Shown: positions 9,225 to 17,726 of the stretch, piece by piece
Layout of the letters: the number at the start of each line of letters is the position of its first letter
Numbering within the stretch: position 1 is the first letter of the stretch
Origin: Sulfidibacterium sp964549335
Lineage (GTDB): Bacteria > Bacteroidota > Bacteroidia > Bacteroidales > F082
Assembly (NCBI GenBank): GCA_964549335.1
Contig: CAZJUQ010000038.1
Span: forward strand, 1-64,000
Length of the DNA stretch: 64,000 bases
Direction: 5' to 3'
Notes under the pieces: model-generated
What the model was told of the DNA's origin: nothing
The model's input: the letters and a program-made list of their open reading frames with translations, nothing else
The model's database searches: none
Translations under genes and position numbers: made by a program

Positions 9225-10238
9225 ATGAGATTTCTACAAGTATTATTGGCAATAATTCTTGCCGCCGGAATAAATTCATGCAAAAAAGCAGAACCCGTCC
9301 ACATAACGGGCGAAGCGCAAGGCACCTATTACTCCATATTGTATTTCGATTCGCTGAACCGAGATTTTCATCCCGAAATAGACTCCATACTAAAACGTTT
9401 CGACCAATCGGTATCGTTGTGGGTTCCGGGTTCGGTTCTGTCGAGAGTAAACCGCAACGACACTACCGTTGTCCTCGACGGATTTTTTACGGGAAACTTT
9501 AACCTCTCGCAAAAAATAAGTGAAAAGACCGACGGCGCTTTCGATATTACGGTATCGCCTTTGGTTGAAGTTTGGGGGTTCGGGTACGAAAGCAGAAAAC
9601 ATGTTGACAAACACATTGTCGATAGTCTGTTGCCTTTGATAAATTACAAAAACATTAAAATAGTAAAGGGAAAGGTAGTAAAATCGGACCCGCGTATGAA
9701 AATAGATTTTAACGCTATTGCCCAGGGTTATTCGGTTGATGTAATCGGGAACTTTCTTGAAACAAAAGGGATAAAAAACTACCTTATAGACATCGGCGGC
9801 GAGGTGAAAGCAAAAGGCGAAAAAGCGGGAGGTAAACCGTGGAAAATAGGGATAGAAAAACCTGCAGCCGATAAGAATGCATCACGTTCGCTAAAAGCTG
9901 TAATAACCCTTAAAAACAAATCGATAGCCACGTCGGGAAGCTACCGCAAATATTTTGAAGAGAACGGAGTACGCTATTCACATACTATAGATCCGAAAAC
10001 GGGTTATCCGGTACGACACTCTTTGTTAAGTGTTTCGGTAATAGCCGGCAATACTGCTGTTGCCGACGCATATGCCACGGCATTTATGGTAATGGGTTAC
10101 AAAAAAGCCCTCGACTTTGTAAGAAACGACACCTCACTCGAAGCCTTTTTTATTTGGTCGGATACCGTTACGGGGAACTATAAAACCTATGCCACCAAAG
10201 GTTTCGAAAACAGGATAGTGAAGATATACGGCAAGTAA
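9225..10238 (+). CDS. apbE: FAD:protein FMN transferase (ApbE)
   Basis: A 337-residue ApbE-family protein, which transfers FMN from FAD to Thr in D-x-x-S-G-A-T motifs of NqrB and NqrC (and Rnf subunits). Visible family motifs: an early 'GTYYSILY'; 'FDITVSPLVEVWGFG'; 'KIDFNAIAQGYSVD'; 'YLIDIGGEVKAKG'; 'IATSGSYRKYF'; and 'SHTIDPKTGYPV'. A hydrophobic N-terminus ends at Cys19, so it is probably a membrane-anchored periplasmic lipoprotein; that is the side where NqrC and the flavin site of NqrB lie. Its position just after nqrABCDEF strongly supports a role in maturing that complex. Confidence 0.95.
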   Translation: MRFLQVLLAIILAAGINSCKKAEPVHITGEAQGTYYSILYFDSLNRDFHPEIDSILKRFDQSVSLWVPGSVLSRVNRNDTTVVLDGFFTGNFNLSQKISEKTDGAFDITVSPLVEVWGFGYESRKHVDKHIVDSLLPLINYKNIKIVKGKVVKSDPRMKIDFNAIAQGYSVDVIGNFLETKGIKNYLIDIGGEVKAKGEKAGGKPWKIGIEKPAADKNASRSLKAVITLKNKSIATSGSYRKYFEENGVRYSHTIDPKTGYPVRHSLLSVSVIAGNTAVADAYATAFMVMGYKKALDFVRNDTSLEAFFIWSDTVTGNYKTYATKGFENRIVKIYGK

Positions 10239-10323
10239 CAGTTAACAGCTCCATAATCCGGTGTATTACTTTCACGGCAATTTAAGGTAGCACAAGAGAG
10301 TTTCCTCAAGTTTAAAAAAAGAG

Positions 10324-10331
10324 TATTTTTG
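10324..10331 (+). promoter_or_regulatory. -7 element before dgkA
   Basis: TATTTTTG matches the TAnnTTTG consensus exactly, 23 bp before the dgkA ATG. No clear -33 box is visible. Confidence 0.4.
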
Positions 10332-10354
10332 CTATTATCAGCAAGAATACTAAA

Positions 10355-10753
10355 ATGAAAGACTCACCCGGAAAGTTTTCAGTACAAAAACGCATTAAGA
10401 GTTTTTATTATGCCTTTAAAGGGATAAAAAGCCTGATTGTTTATGAGCACAATGCCAGAATACATCTTACAGCCTTGTTGTTTGCCGTGATGTCGGGCGT
10501 ATATTTTGATATTGACGCAACGGAATGGATTGCAATAGTTATTGTATCGGGAATGGTATTTACGGCTGAGATATTCAACAGTGCCGTAGAACGGCTTGCC
10601 GATTATGTTGAACCGGAAAAAAGTAAAAAGATAGCCCTTATTAAAGATTATAGTGCCGCGGCGGTTTTGGTTTCGGCAACGGTGTCGGTTATTGTGGGTG
10701 CACTTGTGTTTTTTCCTAAGATAGAGGAATTGGTAAAGCATTTATACCGATAG
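10355..10753 (+). CDS. dgkA: Diacylglycerol/undecaprenol kinase family protein
   Basis: A 132-residue small membrane kinase of the DgkA family, which phosphorylates diacylglycerol or undecaprenol in the inner membrane. Three hydrophobic helices are visible (about residues 38-54, 57-76 and 95-118). The catalytic signature is present: 'AEIFNSAVERLADYV' followed by 'IKDYSAAAVLVSA'. An amphipathic N-terminal helix 'RIKSFYYAFKGI' is typical. Substrate preference (lipid or isoprenoid) cannot be told from the sequence. A -7 promoter element directly upstream suggests its own transcript. Confidence 0.92.
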   Translation: MKDSPGKFSVQKRIKSFYYAFKGIKSLIVYEHNARIHLTALLFAVMSGVYFDIDATEWIAIVIVSGMVFTAEIFNSAVERLADYVEPEKSKKIALIKDYSAAAVLVSATVSVIVGALVFFPKIEELVKHLYR

Positions 10754-10764
10754 AGGTAATAAAA

Positions 10765-10966
10765 TTCAGGGGAGTTCCTGCCGGGCTACCGTGGAAGAGC
10801 ACCGGTAAAAGTGGCGGAATGCGGCAGGGATGGAAGCGGTAGCCCGCAGACGGCAGCCTTAATGAAGCAGGCGGAGGCAGGGCTGACGTGAGGAAGCCCC
10901 TGAAAACGCCATAGCTGAATAAGGCTGCCGGCGAGGACTATAAGCGGACAGCCCGTATGCCGCCCA
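10765..10966 (+). ncRNA. GC-rich structured RNA element, unclassified
   Basis: A ~200-bp non-coding segment much richer in G and C than its surroundings, with many paired segments: TTCAGGGG (10765-10772) with CCCCTGAA (10897-10904); CGGGCTACC (10782-10790) with GGTAGCCCG (10838-10846); CGGCAGCCTT (10851-10860) with AAGGCTGCCG (10921-10930); and GGGCT (10880-10884) with AGCCC (10895-10899). Some helices cross, so they are either alternatives or a pseudoknot. The motif AAGCGG-n-AGCCCG occurs twice (10834-10846 and 10942-10955), each followed by a short GC stem. It resembles from memory the Bacteroidota 'Flavo-1' RNA class, but that assignment is a guess. The strand is assumed from these motifs. 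Confidence 0.5.
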
Positions 10967-11036
10967 AAACATAAAAAGAGAAGTTTTACTGCATATTAAG
11001 ACGGAGGGCAAGTTTGAACATGTTGAAAAAAGGTAC

Positions 11037-11066
11037 AAAAAAAGGCCGGGAAAAGATATCCCGACC
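11037..11066 (-). terminator. Intrinsic terminator of P5C dehydrogenase gene
   Basis: On the minus strand GGTCGGGA pairs with TCCCGGCC around a 7-nt loop (one G-U pair), and a run of seven T follows. It ends 29 bp beyond the stop codon at 11095. Confidence 0.8.
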
Positions 11067-11094
11067 TTGAATTTTGTTTTTTACACAAATTATA

Positions 11095-12726
11095 TTATTC
11101 GGCATCCATAAAGGGATAGCGGTAATTTGTGGCGGGGACAAAAGTCTCTTTGATGGTACGCGGTGTGACCCAACGGATAAGGTTGAGACTTGAGCCTGCT
11201 TTATCATTGGTGCCCGAGGCGCGCGAACCTCCGAAAGGCTGTTGGCCTACAACGGCGCCGGTGGGTTTGTCGTTGATGTAAAAATTGCCTGCGGCATGGG
11301 TAAGTTTGCGTGTTGCAACATCGATAAAATACCTGTCTTGCGAGAATATGGCACCTGTAAGTCCGTAAGGCGAAGTGTTGTCGAGAATGTCGAGAGTTTC
11401 TTCCCATTTGTCGGCTTGGTAAACATAAATTGTCAACACCGGGCCGAAGAGCTCTTCTTCCATGGTGATGTAGTGGGGGTTGGTGGTTAGAATAACCGTA
11501 GGTTCAATAAAATATCCTTCGGATTTGTCGTATCCACCTCCAACGATAATTTCGGCATCGTCATCTTTTTTGGCATTGTCGATGAACATTGAAAGTTTGT
11601 CGAACGAGGCTTCGTCGATAACCGCCGTCATAAAGTTTGTAAAGTCTTCGGGGCTGCCCATTTTAATGCTTTTCACCTCTTTTACGAGTTTTTCTTTTAT
11701 TTCGTCCCAAAGATTATCGGGGACGTAGGCACGTGAAGCTGCGGAGCATTTTTGTCCTTGAAATTCGTACGCACCGCGCACCATAGCAGCTACAACTGCA
11801 TCAACCCGGGCGGTTTCATGAACGAAAATAAAATCTTTGCCTCCCGTTTCGCCGACAATACGGGGATATGTTTTGTATTTGGAGATGTTTGTTCCTATTG
11901 TTTTCCAAATGTACTGGAATACGCCGGTGGAACCAGTAAAATGGAACCCTGCGAAATCGGGGTGGTCCATAACAACTTTTCCGGCAACAGGTCCCGAAAC
12001 AAAAACAAGATTGATAACCCCTGCCGGCAGTCCTGCTTCTTCGAATATGTCCATGATAACTTTTGCGGAATAGACTTGAGTGTTTGAGCATTTCCAAACC
12101 ACAACGTTACCCATTAAAGCGGGAGCCGAAGGGAGGTTTCCTGCTATTGAGGTAAAATTGAAAGGTGTAAGTGCATAAACAAAACCTTCGAGGGGACGGT
12201 ATTCCAGACGGTTCCAAGTACCTTTTGCCGAGTCGGGTTGCTGCGAATAAATTTCGGTCATGTACTGTACGTTAAACCTGAAAAAGTCGGCAAGTTCGCA
12301 GGCGGCGTCAATCTCGGCCTGAAAAACGGTTTTCGACTGGCAAAGCATGGTAGCTGCATTAATTTTGGCGCGATAAGGACCCGAAAGCAAATCGGCAGCA
12401 CGCAAAAATATTGCCGCACGTTGCTCCCAAGGCATATGTTGCCAGGTTTCGCGGGCTTTTAATGCTTCGTCAATAGCCATTTTAACATGCTCTTCGCCAC
12501 CTTTGTAGTAATATCCGAGGGTATGTTTCAATTCGTGCGGAGGGTGTATGGCAACTTTTTCGCCTGTTGTCACACGTTTTCCGCCGATAACCATGGGGAT
12601 ATCAATTTGTTTGGATTTCATTTCAGCAATCATTGCCTTTAATTCGGCACGCTCGGGCGAACCCGGACGGTATTCCTTAACGGGTTCGTTGTATGCTTTG
12701 GGCACACTTTCAAGATTTTTATACAT
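11095..12726 (-). CDS. pruA: L-glutamate gamma-semialdehyde (P5C) dehydrogenase
   Basis: A 543-residue aldehyde dehydrogenase of the 1-pyrroline-5-carboxylate dehydrogenase type, which converts glutamate semialdehyde to glutamate with NAD+ in proline/arginine catabolism. The catalytic Cys is C327 in 'FQGQKCSAASRAYV' and the general base is E293 in 'VGETGGKDF'. Conserved 'ALTPFNFTSIAGNLPSAPA' and 'HFTGSTGVF' form the NAD-binding region. The C-terminal 'QQPFGGSRASGTNDKAG' is specific for the P5CDH group. It is a stand-alone enzyme without a proline dehydrogenase domain, and no PutA partner is present. It is monocistronic, with its own terminator and a TACTTTTG element upstream. Confidence 0.94.
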   Translation of the reverse strand: MYKNLESVPKAYNEPVKEYRPGSPERAELKAMIAEMKSKQIDIPMVIGGKRVTTGEKVAIHPPHELKHTLGYYYKGGEEHVKMAIDEALKARETWQHMPWEQRAAIFLRAADLLSGPYRAKINAATMLCQSKTVFQAEIDAACELADFFRFNVQYMTEIYSQQPDSAKGTWNRLEYRPLEGFVYALTPFNFTSIAGNLPSAPALMGNVVVWKCSNTQVYSAKVIMDIFEEAGLPAGVINLVFVSGPVAGKVVMDHPDFAGFHFTGSTGVFQYIWKTIGTNISKYKTYPRIVGETGGKDFIFVHETARVDAVVAAMVRGAYEFQGQKCSAASRAYVPDNLWDEIKEKLVKEVKSIKMGSPEDFTNFMTAVIDEASFDKLSMFIDNAKKDDDAEIIVGGGYDKSEGYFIEPTVILTTNPHYITMEEELFGPVLTIYVYQADKWEETLDILDNTSPYGLTGAIFSQDRYFIDVATRKLTHAAGNFYINDKPTGAVVGQQPFGGSRASGTNDKAGSSLNLIRWVTPRTIKETFVPATNYRYPFMDAE

Positions 12727-12762
12727 AGTTCTATGTTTTTATATTATTATTCAAATACAGGG

Positions 12763-12770
12763 CAAAAGTA
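12763..12770 (-). promoter_or_regulatory. -7 element of P5C dehydrogenase gene
   Basis: On the minus strand TACTTTTG, an exact TAnnTTTG match, 36 bp before the pruA start codon. Confidence 0.45.
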
Positions 12771-12819
12771 AAATAAATTAACCAATTAGATGAACTTTTA
12801 TGCAGTATAAATTAGCAAG

Positions 12820-12848
12820 TTGAATATATTGTTTTTATAGTAAATTTG
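12820..12848 (+). promoter_or_regulatory. Promoter of kinase-RapZ gene
   Basis: TTG (12820-12822), 18 bp, TAAATTTG (12841-12848). The -7 element matches TAnnTTTG. Transcription would begin about 18 nt before the TTG start codon at 12873, which supports that start. Confidence 0.45.
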
Positions 12849-12872
12849 TAATTGAAATAAAGCGCAAAAACT

Positions 12873-14303
12873 TTGGAAAAACATATAGCACACATACTGG
12901 ATTTGGCAAACTCTACAGGTATTAATGCCATAGAAATTGTTTCGTTGCCTCCTTCGGGCTCGCCACGTAAATATTTCAGAATATTAACGGATGAATCAAA
13001 GAGTTTTATAGGGGTTTTTCATCCTCACCAAAAAGAGAATATTGCACATTACCGCTTTACCAAGCATTTTAAAAGCAAAAATTTGCCGGTACCCGAAATT
13101 TATGCCCGCTCGGCCGATTTCAAATACTTCATTTTACAAGATTTGGGAGATACCACTCTTTTGAAATACATTGAAGAGAACAGGAATAAATTAAACGGCG
13201 ACGAAATTGTGTCCCTTTTTAAAAGAGCCGTTGACGATTTGTTGCTTTTTCAAACGGAAGGGATAAAAGGTTTAAATTTAAGTTATGCCTTTCCCGTATC
13301 GCAATTCGACAAACGTTCTATACTATGGGATTTGAATTATTTTAAATATTCGTTTGTAAAAACCAATGAGATAGAGACAGACGAAAACAGACTTGAAGAT
13401 GATTTCGAAACGTTTGCGTCGGTCTTGTTAGGCGCAAAAGCGGAATACTTTCAGTATCGCGACTTTCAATCGCGTAACATAATGATTCATGATAACAGGT
13501 ATTGGTATATCGACTTTCAGGGAGGCAGAAAAGGTCCTTTGGAGTATGACCTTGTTTCGCTTATATACCAGGCAAAAGCAGGATTAACACCTGACCAGCG
13601 CGACGAGCTGTATTCATATTACTTAAAAAAATTGCAGACCATTGAACCCGGCGCCACAGAAAGTTTTAAAAAGCATTACAAATATTTTGTATATTTCAGA
13701 TTAATGCAGGTATTGGGAGCATACGGTTTCAGGGGGCTTTTTCAACGGAAACCCCACTTCCTGGAAAGCATATATCCTGCCATATCGGCTTTGGAACAAC
13801 AACTGCAGCGATGTGAATTTCCCGGCAACATGCCCGAATTGAGAAACATTTTGTTAAAGATAAAGGAGATAAAAGAGAGGTATCGTCCCGTTAGCAACAC
13901 CAACGATATTTTGACGGTGGAAATAAACAGTTTTTCGTACAAAAAAGGCGGAATACCATACGATATAAGTCCCAACGGGGGAGGCTTTGTTTTCGATTGC
14001 CGCGCTTTGCCGAATCCCGGACGGTTGCCTCAACTGAGAGATTACACGGGTAAAGACAAACCCGTTGTTGAGTATTTGGAAAATTTCGAAGAGATAGCAT
14101 TTTATAAAAAAAATGTATTCGGCATAGTCACTCAAAGCATAAACAATTATCTGAAACGGGGGTTCAGCCGTTTGCAGGTTAATTTCGGTTGTACCGGCGG
14201 GAAACACCGTTCGGTATATATGGCCGAGGCTTTAAGGTCGTATTTGAGCAAAAAAGAGGGGATTCGCATTGTCGTAAACCATAAAGAACAAACGCAAGCA
14301 TGA
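12873..14303 (+). CDS. AmgK-like sugar kinase fused to RapZ C-terminal domain
   Basis: A 476-residue two-domain protein. Residues ~1-330 are an aminoglycoside-phosphotransferase-fold kinase with 'YRDFQSRNIM' (catalytic loop, Tyr in place of the usual His) and 'YIDFQGGRKGP' (metal-binding Asp). With the MurU-like gene downstream this suggests an AmgK-type anomeric MurNAc/GlcNAc kinase for peptidoglycan recycling. Residues ~345-470 match the RapZ C-terminal domain, with 'FVFDCRALPNPGR' and the anion-binding 'FGCTGGKHRSVYMAE'. In E. coli that domain senses glucosamine-6-phosphate, so allosteric control by an amino sugar is plausible (inference). The start is TTG; the promoter spacing and reading frame favour it. 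The ATG of the next gene overlaps its stop by 4 bp. Confidence 0.88.
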   Translation: MEKHIAHILDLANSTGINAIEIVSLPPSGSPRKYFRILTDESKSFIGVFHPHQKENIAHYRFTKHFKSKNLPVPEIYARSADFKYFILQDLGDTTLLKYIEENRNKLNGDEIVSLFKRAVDDLLLFQTEGIKGLNLSYAFPVSQFDKRSILWDLNYFKYSFVKTNEIETDENRLEDDFETFASVLLGAKAEYFQYRDFQSRNIMIHDNRYWYIDFQGGRKGPLEYDLVSLIYQAKAGLTPDQRDELYSYYLKKLQTIEPGATESFKKHYKYFVYFRLMQVLGAYGFRGLFQRKPHFLESIYPAISALEQQLQRCEFPGNMPELRNILLKIKEIKERYRPVSNTNDILTVEINSFSYKKGGIPYDISPNGGGFVFDCRALPNPGRLPQLRDYTGKDKPVVEYLENFEEIAFYKKNVFGIVTQSINNYLKRGFSRLQVNFGCTGGKHRSVYMAEALRSYLSKKEGIRIVVNHKEQTQA

Positions 14304-15034
14304 AAGCAATGATATTAGCAGCCGGAAAAGGTACACGGCTAAAACACCTCACAAATAACAGACCCAAAGCTCTTGTGGAACTGAACGGTAAACCCTTGCT
14401 GGGTATCCTAATAGAAAAATTAAAAAAAGAGGGATTTGACCATATATTGATAAACATTCATCATTTCGGCGAATTAATTGTAAATTACATAACAAAAAAC
14501 AACAATTTCGGCATAAAAGTAGAATTTTCGGACGAAAGGGATAGACTTCTCGATACGGGAGGAGCAATATTAAAAGCAGCAAACTTTTTCGAAGGAGACC
14601 AACCTGTTTTGATACACAATGTCGATATTTTTTCGGATATAAAATTAAAACCCTTATTGGAATCTTTTAAAAGAGGTGACGATATTGCCAATTTGTTGGT
14701 TCGCAAACGGAACACAAAACGATACCTTCTTTTCGACGAAAAGATGTATCTGGCAGGGTGGACAGATAAAAGAACAAATAGTTTTAAACATGTAAAAGGT
14801 GTTGCGACACAACATTACAACGAATATGCCTTTAGCGGAATTTGGTTCGCAAAACCGCAGTTTGTAAAACTTATCCCTTACAAAGGAGCCTTTTCGATTG
14901 TTGATGCATGGCTGGAAATAGCAAGACAAAATAAAATAAAAGGCATTGTCGATAATTCAGCTTTATGGCGCGATGCCGGAACACCCGAAAATCTTTCGTC
15001 CCTGGAAATATTACTGAAGAAACAAAACATTTAA
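14300..15034 (+). CDS. MurU-like sugar-1-phosphate nucleotidyltransferase
   Basis: A 244-residue NTP-transferase. The signature 'MILAAGKGTRLKHLTNNRPKAL' shape is intact (G-x-G-T-R near the start, P-K at the loop end), with 'LDTGGAILKA' and 'NVDIFSD' (metal-binding Asp) following. Length and motif order match MurU, which makes UDP-MurNAc from MurNAc-1-phosphate; mannose-1-phosphate guanylyltransferases look similar, so the substrate is inferred from context. It overlaps the AmgK-like kinase gene by 4 bp (ATGA), indicating translational coupling and consecutive steps in one pathway. Confidence 0.85.
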   Translation: MKAMILAAGKGTRLKHLTNNRPKALVELNGKPLLGILIEKLKKEGFDHILINIHHFGELIVNYITKNNNFGIKVEFSDERDRLLDTGGAILKAANFFEGDQPVLIHNVDIFSDIKLKPLLESFKRGDDIANLLVRKRNTKRYLLFDEKMYLAGWTDKRTNSFKHVKGVATQHYNEYAFSGIWFAKPQFVKLIPYKGAFSIVDAWLEIARQNKIKGIVDNSALWRDAGTPENLSSLEILLKKQNI

Positions 15035-15111
15035 TATTGTTGGCTTTAACAACTTTCACATCAGTGAAACCGCCGGGGTTACGGAGCACTTTACAATTTG
15101 GGGATAAAAAC

Positions 15112-15145
15112 AAAAAGAGCCGCTGAAAATATAATCCGCGGCTCT
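15112..15145 (-). terminator. Intrinsic terminator of GAPDH gene
   Basis: AGAGCCGC (15116-15123) pairs perfectly with GCGGCTCT (15138-15145). On the minus strand the stem is followed by TTTTTG and more T. It lies 38 bp past the gap stop codon. Confidence 0.8.
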
Positions 15146-15182
15146 ATTAAAATAACCCAAACCCTACGGAGATAAATTCATT

Positions 15183-16646
15183 TTAATAATATGTGGGTCT
15201 TAAAACTTTTGCAATCATCTTTGCCACTCTAATTACCTGGACGGTATAACCGAATTCGTTGTCGTACCAGACATAAAGAACAACGCTTTTGTTATCCTTA
15301 GAAATTTTGGTAGCCGGGCCGTCGAATATAGCAGTGGCAGGTTCTCCTATAAAATCGGACGAAACGGCATCGTTGGAAGTTGAATATTTGATTTGTTGTA
15401 CCAATCCGCCTTCGAGCGAAGCTTTACGCATTGTTTCGTTTACCTCTTCAACCGAAGTCTCTTTTTTCAGGGTAAGCGAAAGTATTGCCAATGAAACATT
15501 AGGTGTTGGAACACGAATGGCATTTCCGGTAAGTTTGCCTTTGAGCGAGGGTATTGCTTTGGCTACGGCATTGGCGGCACCCGTTTCGGTAATAACGAGA
15601 TTGAGTGGTGCAGCGCGTCCCCTGCGGTATTTTTTGTGAAAGTTATCCAAAAGGTTTTGGTCGTTGGTATATGAATGAACCGTTTCCAAATGCCCTTTTT
15701 CAATACCGAAAACATTTTCCATGAGATACAATATGGGAGTAACGGCATTTGTGGTACACGAGGCGGCGGAAAAGACATTTTCCTTATCCACATTAACGGT
15801 TTTTTCGTTTACTCCGAAAACGATATTGGGAATATCGCCTTTGCCGGGAGCCGTTAACAACACTTTGGTAATTCCTTTTGCTTTAAGGTGTTTGGAGAGC
15901 CCTTCCCTGTCGCGGTAAACTCCCGTATTATCAATCAGCAAGGCATTTTCAATTCCGTATTCGGTATAATCGATATCTTCGGGATTGTTGGCAGCGAGCA
16001 TCAAAACTTTATGCCCGTTTATGTATATTGTTTTATCGTCGAGATTTTCAATGGCAACCCCTCTGAAGGGTCCGTGAACCGAATCGTGACGGAAAAGGGA
16101 TGCACGTTTAATAATATGCAAATCGTCGTTACCCCTTGTAACGATAGCCCTTACCCGGAGTTGTGTCCCCGTACCTAAAACTATTAACTGACGTGCCAAC
16201 AAACGTCCAATACGTCCGAAACCGTAAAGTACCACATCGCGCGGTTCACAAGGTTTATTGTTTTTTCTGAGTAGTTTTTTCAACTTGAAGTTAACGAAAT
16301 CGTCCTCGTCGGTAAAATTGTTCCGTTCTTCGGTCCACTCCCTGTTTAGCCTTCCTATATCGATACGTGCGGGTCCTATATCGGCATGCAAAATAGCTTT
16401 GGCAAGCTTCAAAGAGTCTTTAATACGTAAGGGCTTGTCGATAATGTTTTCGGCATAGGAGTGCCTGTAAAGGATAACACTGGAACTACGGTCGATAAGT
16501 TGATTCCTGAACAAAACCAACTCAATGGATTTGTCGTAAAAGAGTTTATAAACAACACTGATAAATTCATTAGCGAGTTTCTCTTGATACGACCAATCAT
16601 TCAGGGAGGTAATATACTTCCCGTTCATGTTTTTTTCATTTGCCAT
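15183..16646 (-). CDS. gap: Glyceraldehyde-3-phosphate dehydrogenase, long form
   Basis: A 487-residue GAPDH, about 150 residues longer than the classical enzyme. Residues 1-~135 form an N-terminal extension of unknown role; the catalytic core follows with the Rossmann loop 'YGFGRIGRLLAR' (141-152) and active-site C297 in 'SAASCTTNAVTP'. The C-terminal 'WYDNEFGYTVQVIRVA' is the usual GAPDH ending. This long type is common in Bacteroidota and is thought to act in glycolysis or gluconeogenesis. It is divergent from nothing and follows rpoD on the same strand behind a terminator, so it is probably transcribed alone. Confidence 0.92.
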   Translation of the reverse strand: MANEKNMNGKYITSLNDWSYQEKLANEFISVVYKLFYDKSIELVLFRNQLIDRSSSVILYRHSYAENIIDKPLRIKDSLKLAKAILHADIGPARIDIGRLNREWTEERNNFTDEDDFVNFKLKKLLRKNNKPCEPRDVVLYGFGRIGRLLARQLIVLGTGTQLRVRAIVTRGNDDLHIIKRASLFRHDSVHGPFRGVAIENLDDKTIYINGHKVLMLAANNPEDIDYTEYGIENALLIDNTGVYRDREGLSKHLKAKGITKVLLTAPGKGDIPNIVFGVNEKTVNVDKENVFSAASCTTNAVTPILYLMENVFGIEKGHLETVHSYTNDQNLLDNFHKKYRRGRAAPLNLVITETGAANAVAKAIPSLKGKLTGNAIRVPTPNVSLAILSLTLKKETSVEEVNETMRKASLEGGLVQQIKYSTSNDAVSSDFIGEPATAIFDGPATKISKDNKSVVLYVWYDNEFGYTVQVIRVAKMIAKVLRPTYY

Positions 16647-16695
16647 TGTCCATTAATTTTTAATATTGTGTGAAATAAAATAATAAGCTGTGTGG

Positions 16696-16703
16696 CAAAT
16701 ATA
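16696..16703 (-). promoter_or_regulatory. -7 element of GAPDH gene
   Basis: On the minus strand TATATTTG (exact TAnnTTTG), located directly after the rpoD terminator and 49 bp before the gap start codon. Confidence 0.45.
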
Positions 16704-16742
16704 AAAAAAGAAGGTTATTACATTATCTGCAACAACCTTCTT
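16701..16742 (-). terminator. Intrinsic terminator of rpoD
   Basis: On the minus strand AAGAAGGTT pairs with AACCTTCTT (coordinates 16734-16742 and 16708-16716) and a T-run follows. It separates rpoD from gap. Confidence 0.75.
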
Positions 16743-16779
16743 TATACTAAATTTAAATAAACCCTTAAAACCATGAACT

Positions 16780-17646
16780 TTACTGTCCGAGGTAGGCTTT
16801 CAGGAGTCTGCTTCTGGACGAGTGTCTCAAACGGCGTATTGCTTTTTCTTTGATTTGCCGTACTCTTTCGCGTGTCAAATCGAATTTTGCCCCTATCTCT
16901 TCCATTGTAAGGCCATGACTCATCCCTATTCCGTAATAAAGATTAATGACGTCACGCTCTTTTTCGCTTAAAGTAGCCAGCGAACGTTGAATCTCTTTGC
17001 CGAGCGACTCGCGCATAAGAGGTTGGTCGGTATCGGGTGTGTCATTAGGAACATACACGTCCAAAAAACTTGTCTCTTCGTCGGAAACAAGCGGAGCATC
17101 CATCGATACGTATCTCGTGTTTATTTTTTGAGCATTATCGATTTTATCTTCACTCATCTCCATGGCTTTGGCAATCTCTTCGTTGGAGGGAGCACGCTCA
17201 AATTCCTGTTCCAGTTTCGAACTTACCTTCTTTATCTTGTTAAGGGAACCTACCTGGTTAAGAGGCAGTCTGACAATCCGCGACTGTTCGGCCAATGCTT
17301 GTAAAATCGATTGCCTTATCCACCATACGGCATAGGATATGAATTTAAATCCTCTCGTCTCGTCAAAACGTTGTGCGGCTTTTATAAGTCCAACATTCCC
17401 CTCATTAATCAAATCGGGTAAACTTAACCCTTGATTCTGGTATTGTTTTGCAACGGAAACCACAAACCTTAAATTTGCTTTGGTAAGTTTCTCCAATGCC
17501 TTTTTATCTCCCGCCTTTATCCGGCGTGCCAATTCAACCTCCTCTTCAGCAGTAATAAGTTCTTCCTTGCCAATCTCCTGAAGATACTTGTCAAGAGAGG
17601 CAATGTTTCTGTTAGTAATTGATTTTGTTATTTTTAGCTGTCTCAT
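16780..17646 (-). CDS. rpoD: RNA polymerase primary sigma factor, RpoD/SigA type
   Basis: A 288-residue sigma-70 factor of the Bacteroidota housekeeping type, much shorter than E. coli RpoD because region 1.1 and the non-conserved insert are missing. Region 1.2 is at the start, region 2 has 'NLRFVVSVAKQYQNQGL' and 'GFKFISYAVWWIRQSI' (the -10/-7 recognition helix), region 3 follows, and region 4 has 'LTRERVRQIKEKAIRRL' (the -33 recognition helix). It should direct most of the TAnnTTTG promoters noted here. A TATTTTTG element precedes the gene. Confidence 0.95.
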   Translation of the reverse strand: MRQLKITKSITNRNIASLDKYLQEIGKEELITAEEEVELARRIKAGDKKALEKLTKANLRFVVSVAKQYQNQGLSLPDLINEGNVGLIKAAQRFDETRGFKFISYAVWWIRQSILQALAEQSRIVRLPLNQVGSLNKIKKVSSKLEQEFERAPSNEEIAKAMEMSEDKIDNAQKINTRYVSMDAPLVSDEETSFLDVYVPNDTPDTDQPLMRESLGKEIQRSLATLSEKERDVINLYYGIGMSHGLTMEEIGAKFDLTRERVRQIKEKAIRRLRHSSRSRLLKAYLGQ

Positions 17647-17679
17647 GTTTGTTATTACGTTTTTTTTATTAATTTGTTA

Positions 17680-17687
17680 CAAAAATA
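17680..17687 (-). promoter_or_regulatory. -7 element of rpoD
   Basis: On the minus strand TATTTTTG (exact TAnnTTTG), 33 bp before the rpoD start codon. Confidence 0.4.
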
Positions 17688-17726
17688 CAAAAACCTTTTT
17701 ATTTATAATTATTCTAAATAGTTTTT

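Noticed and set aside
10754..10990. Possible IS or REP-type mobile repeat at the GC-rich element
   Set aside because: No transposase, target duplication or terminal repeats; only one such locus (with two internal motif copies) in the window, so a structured RNA is the better reading.
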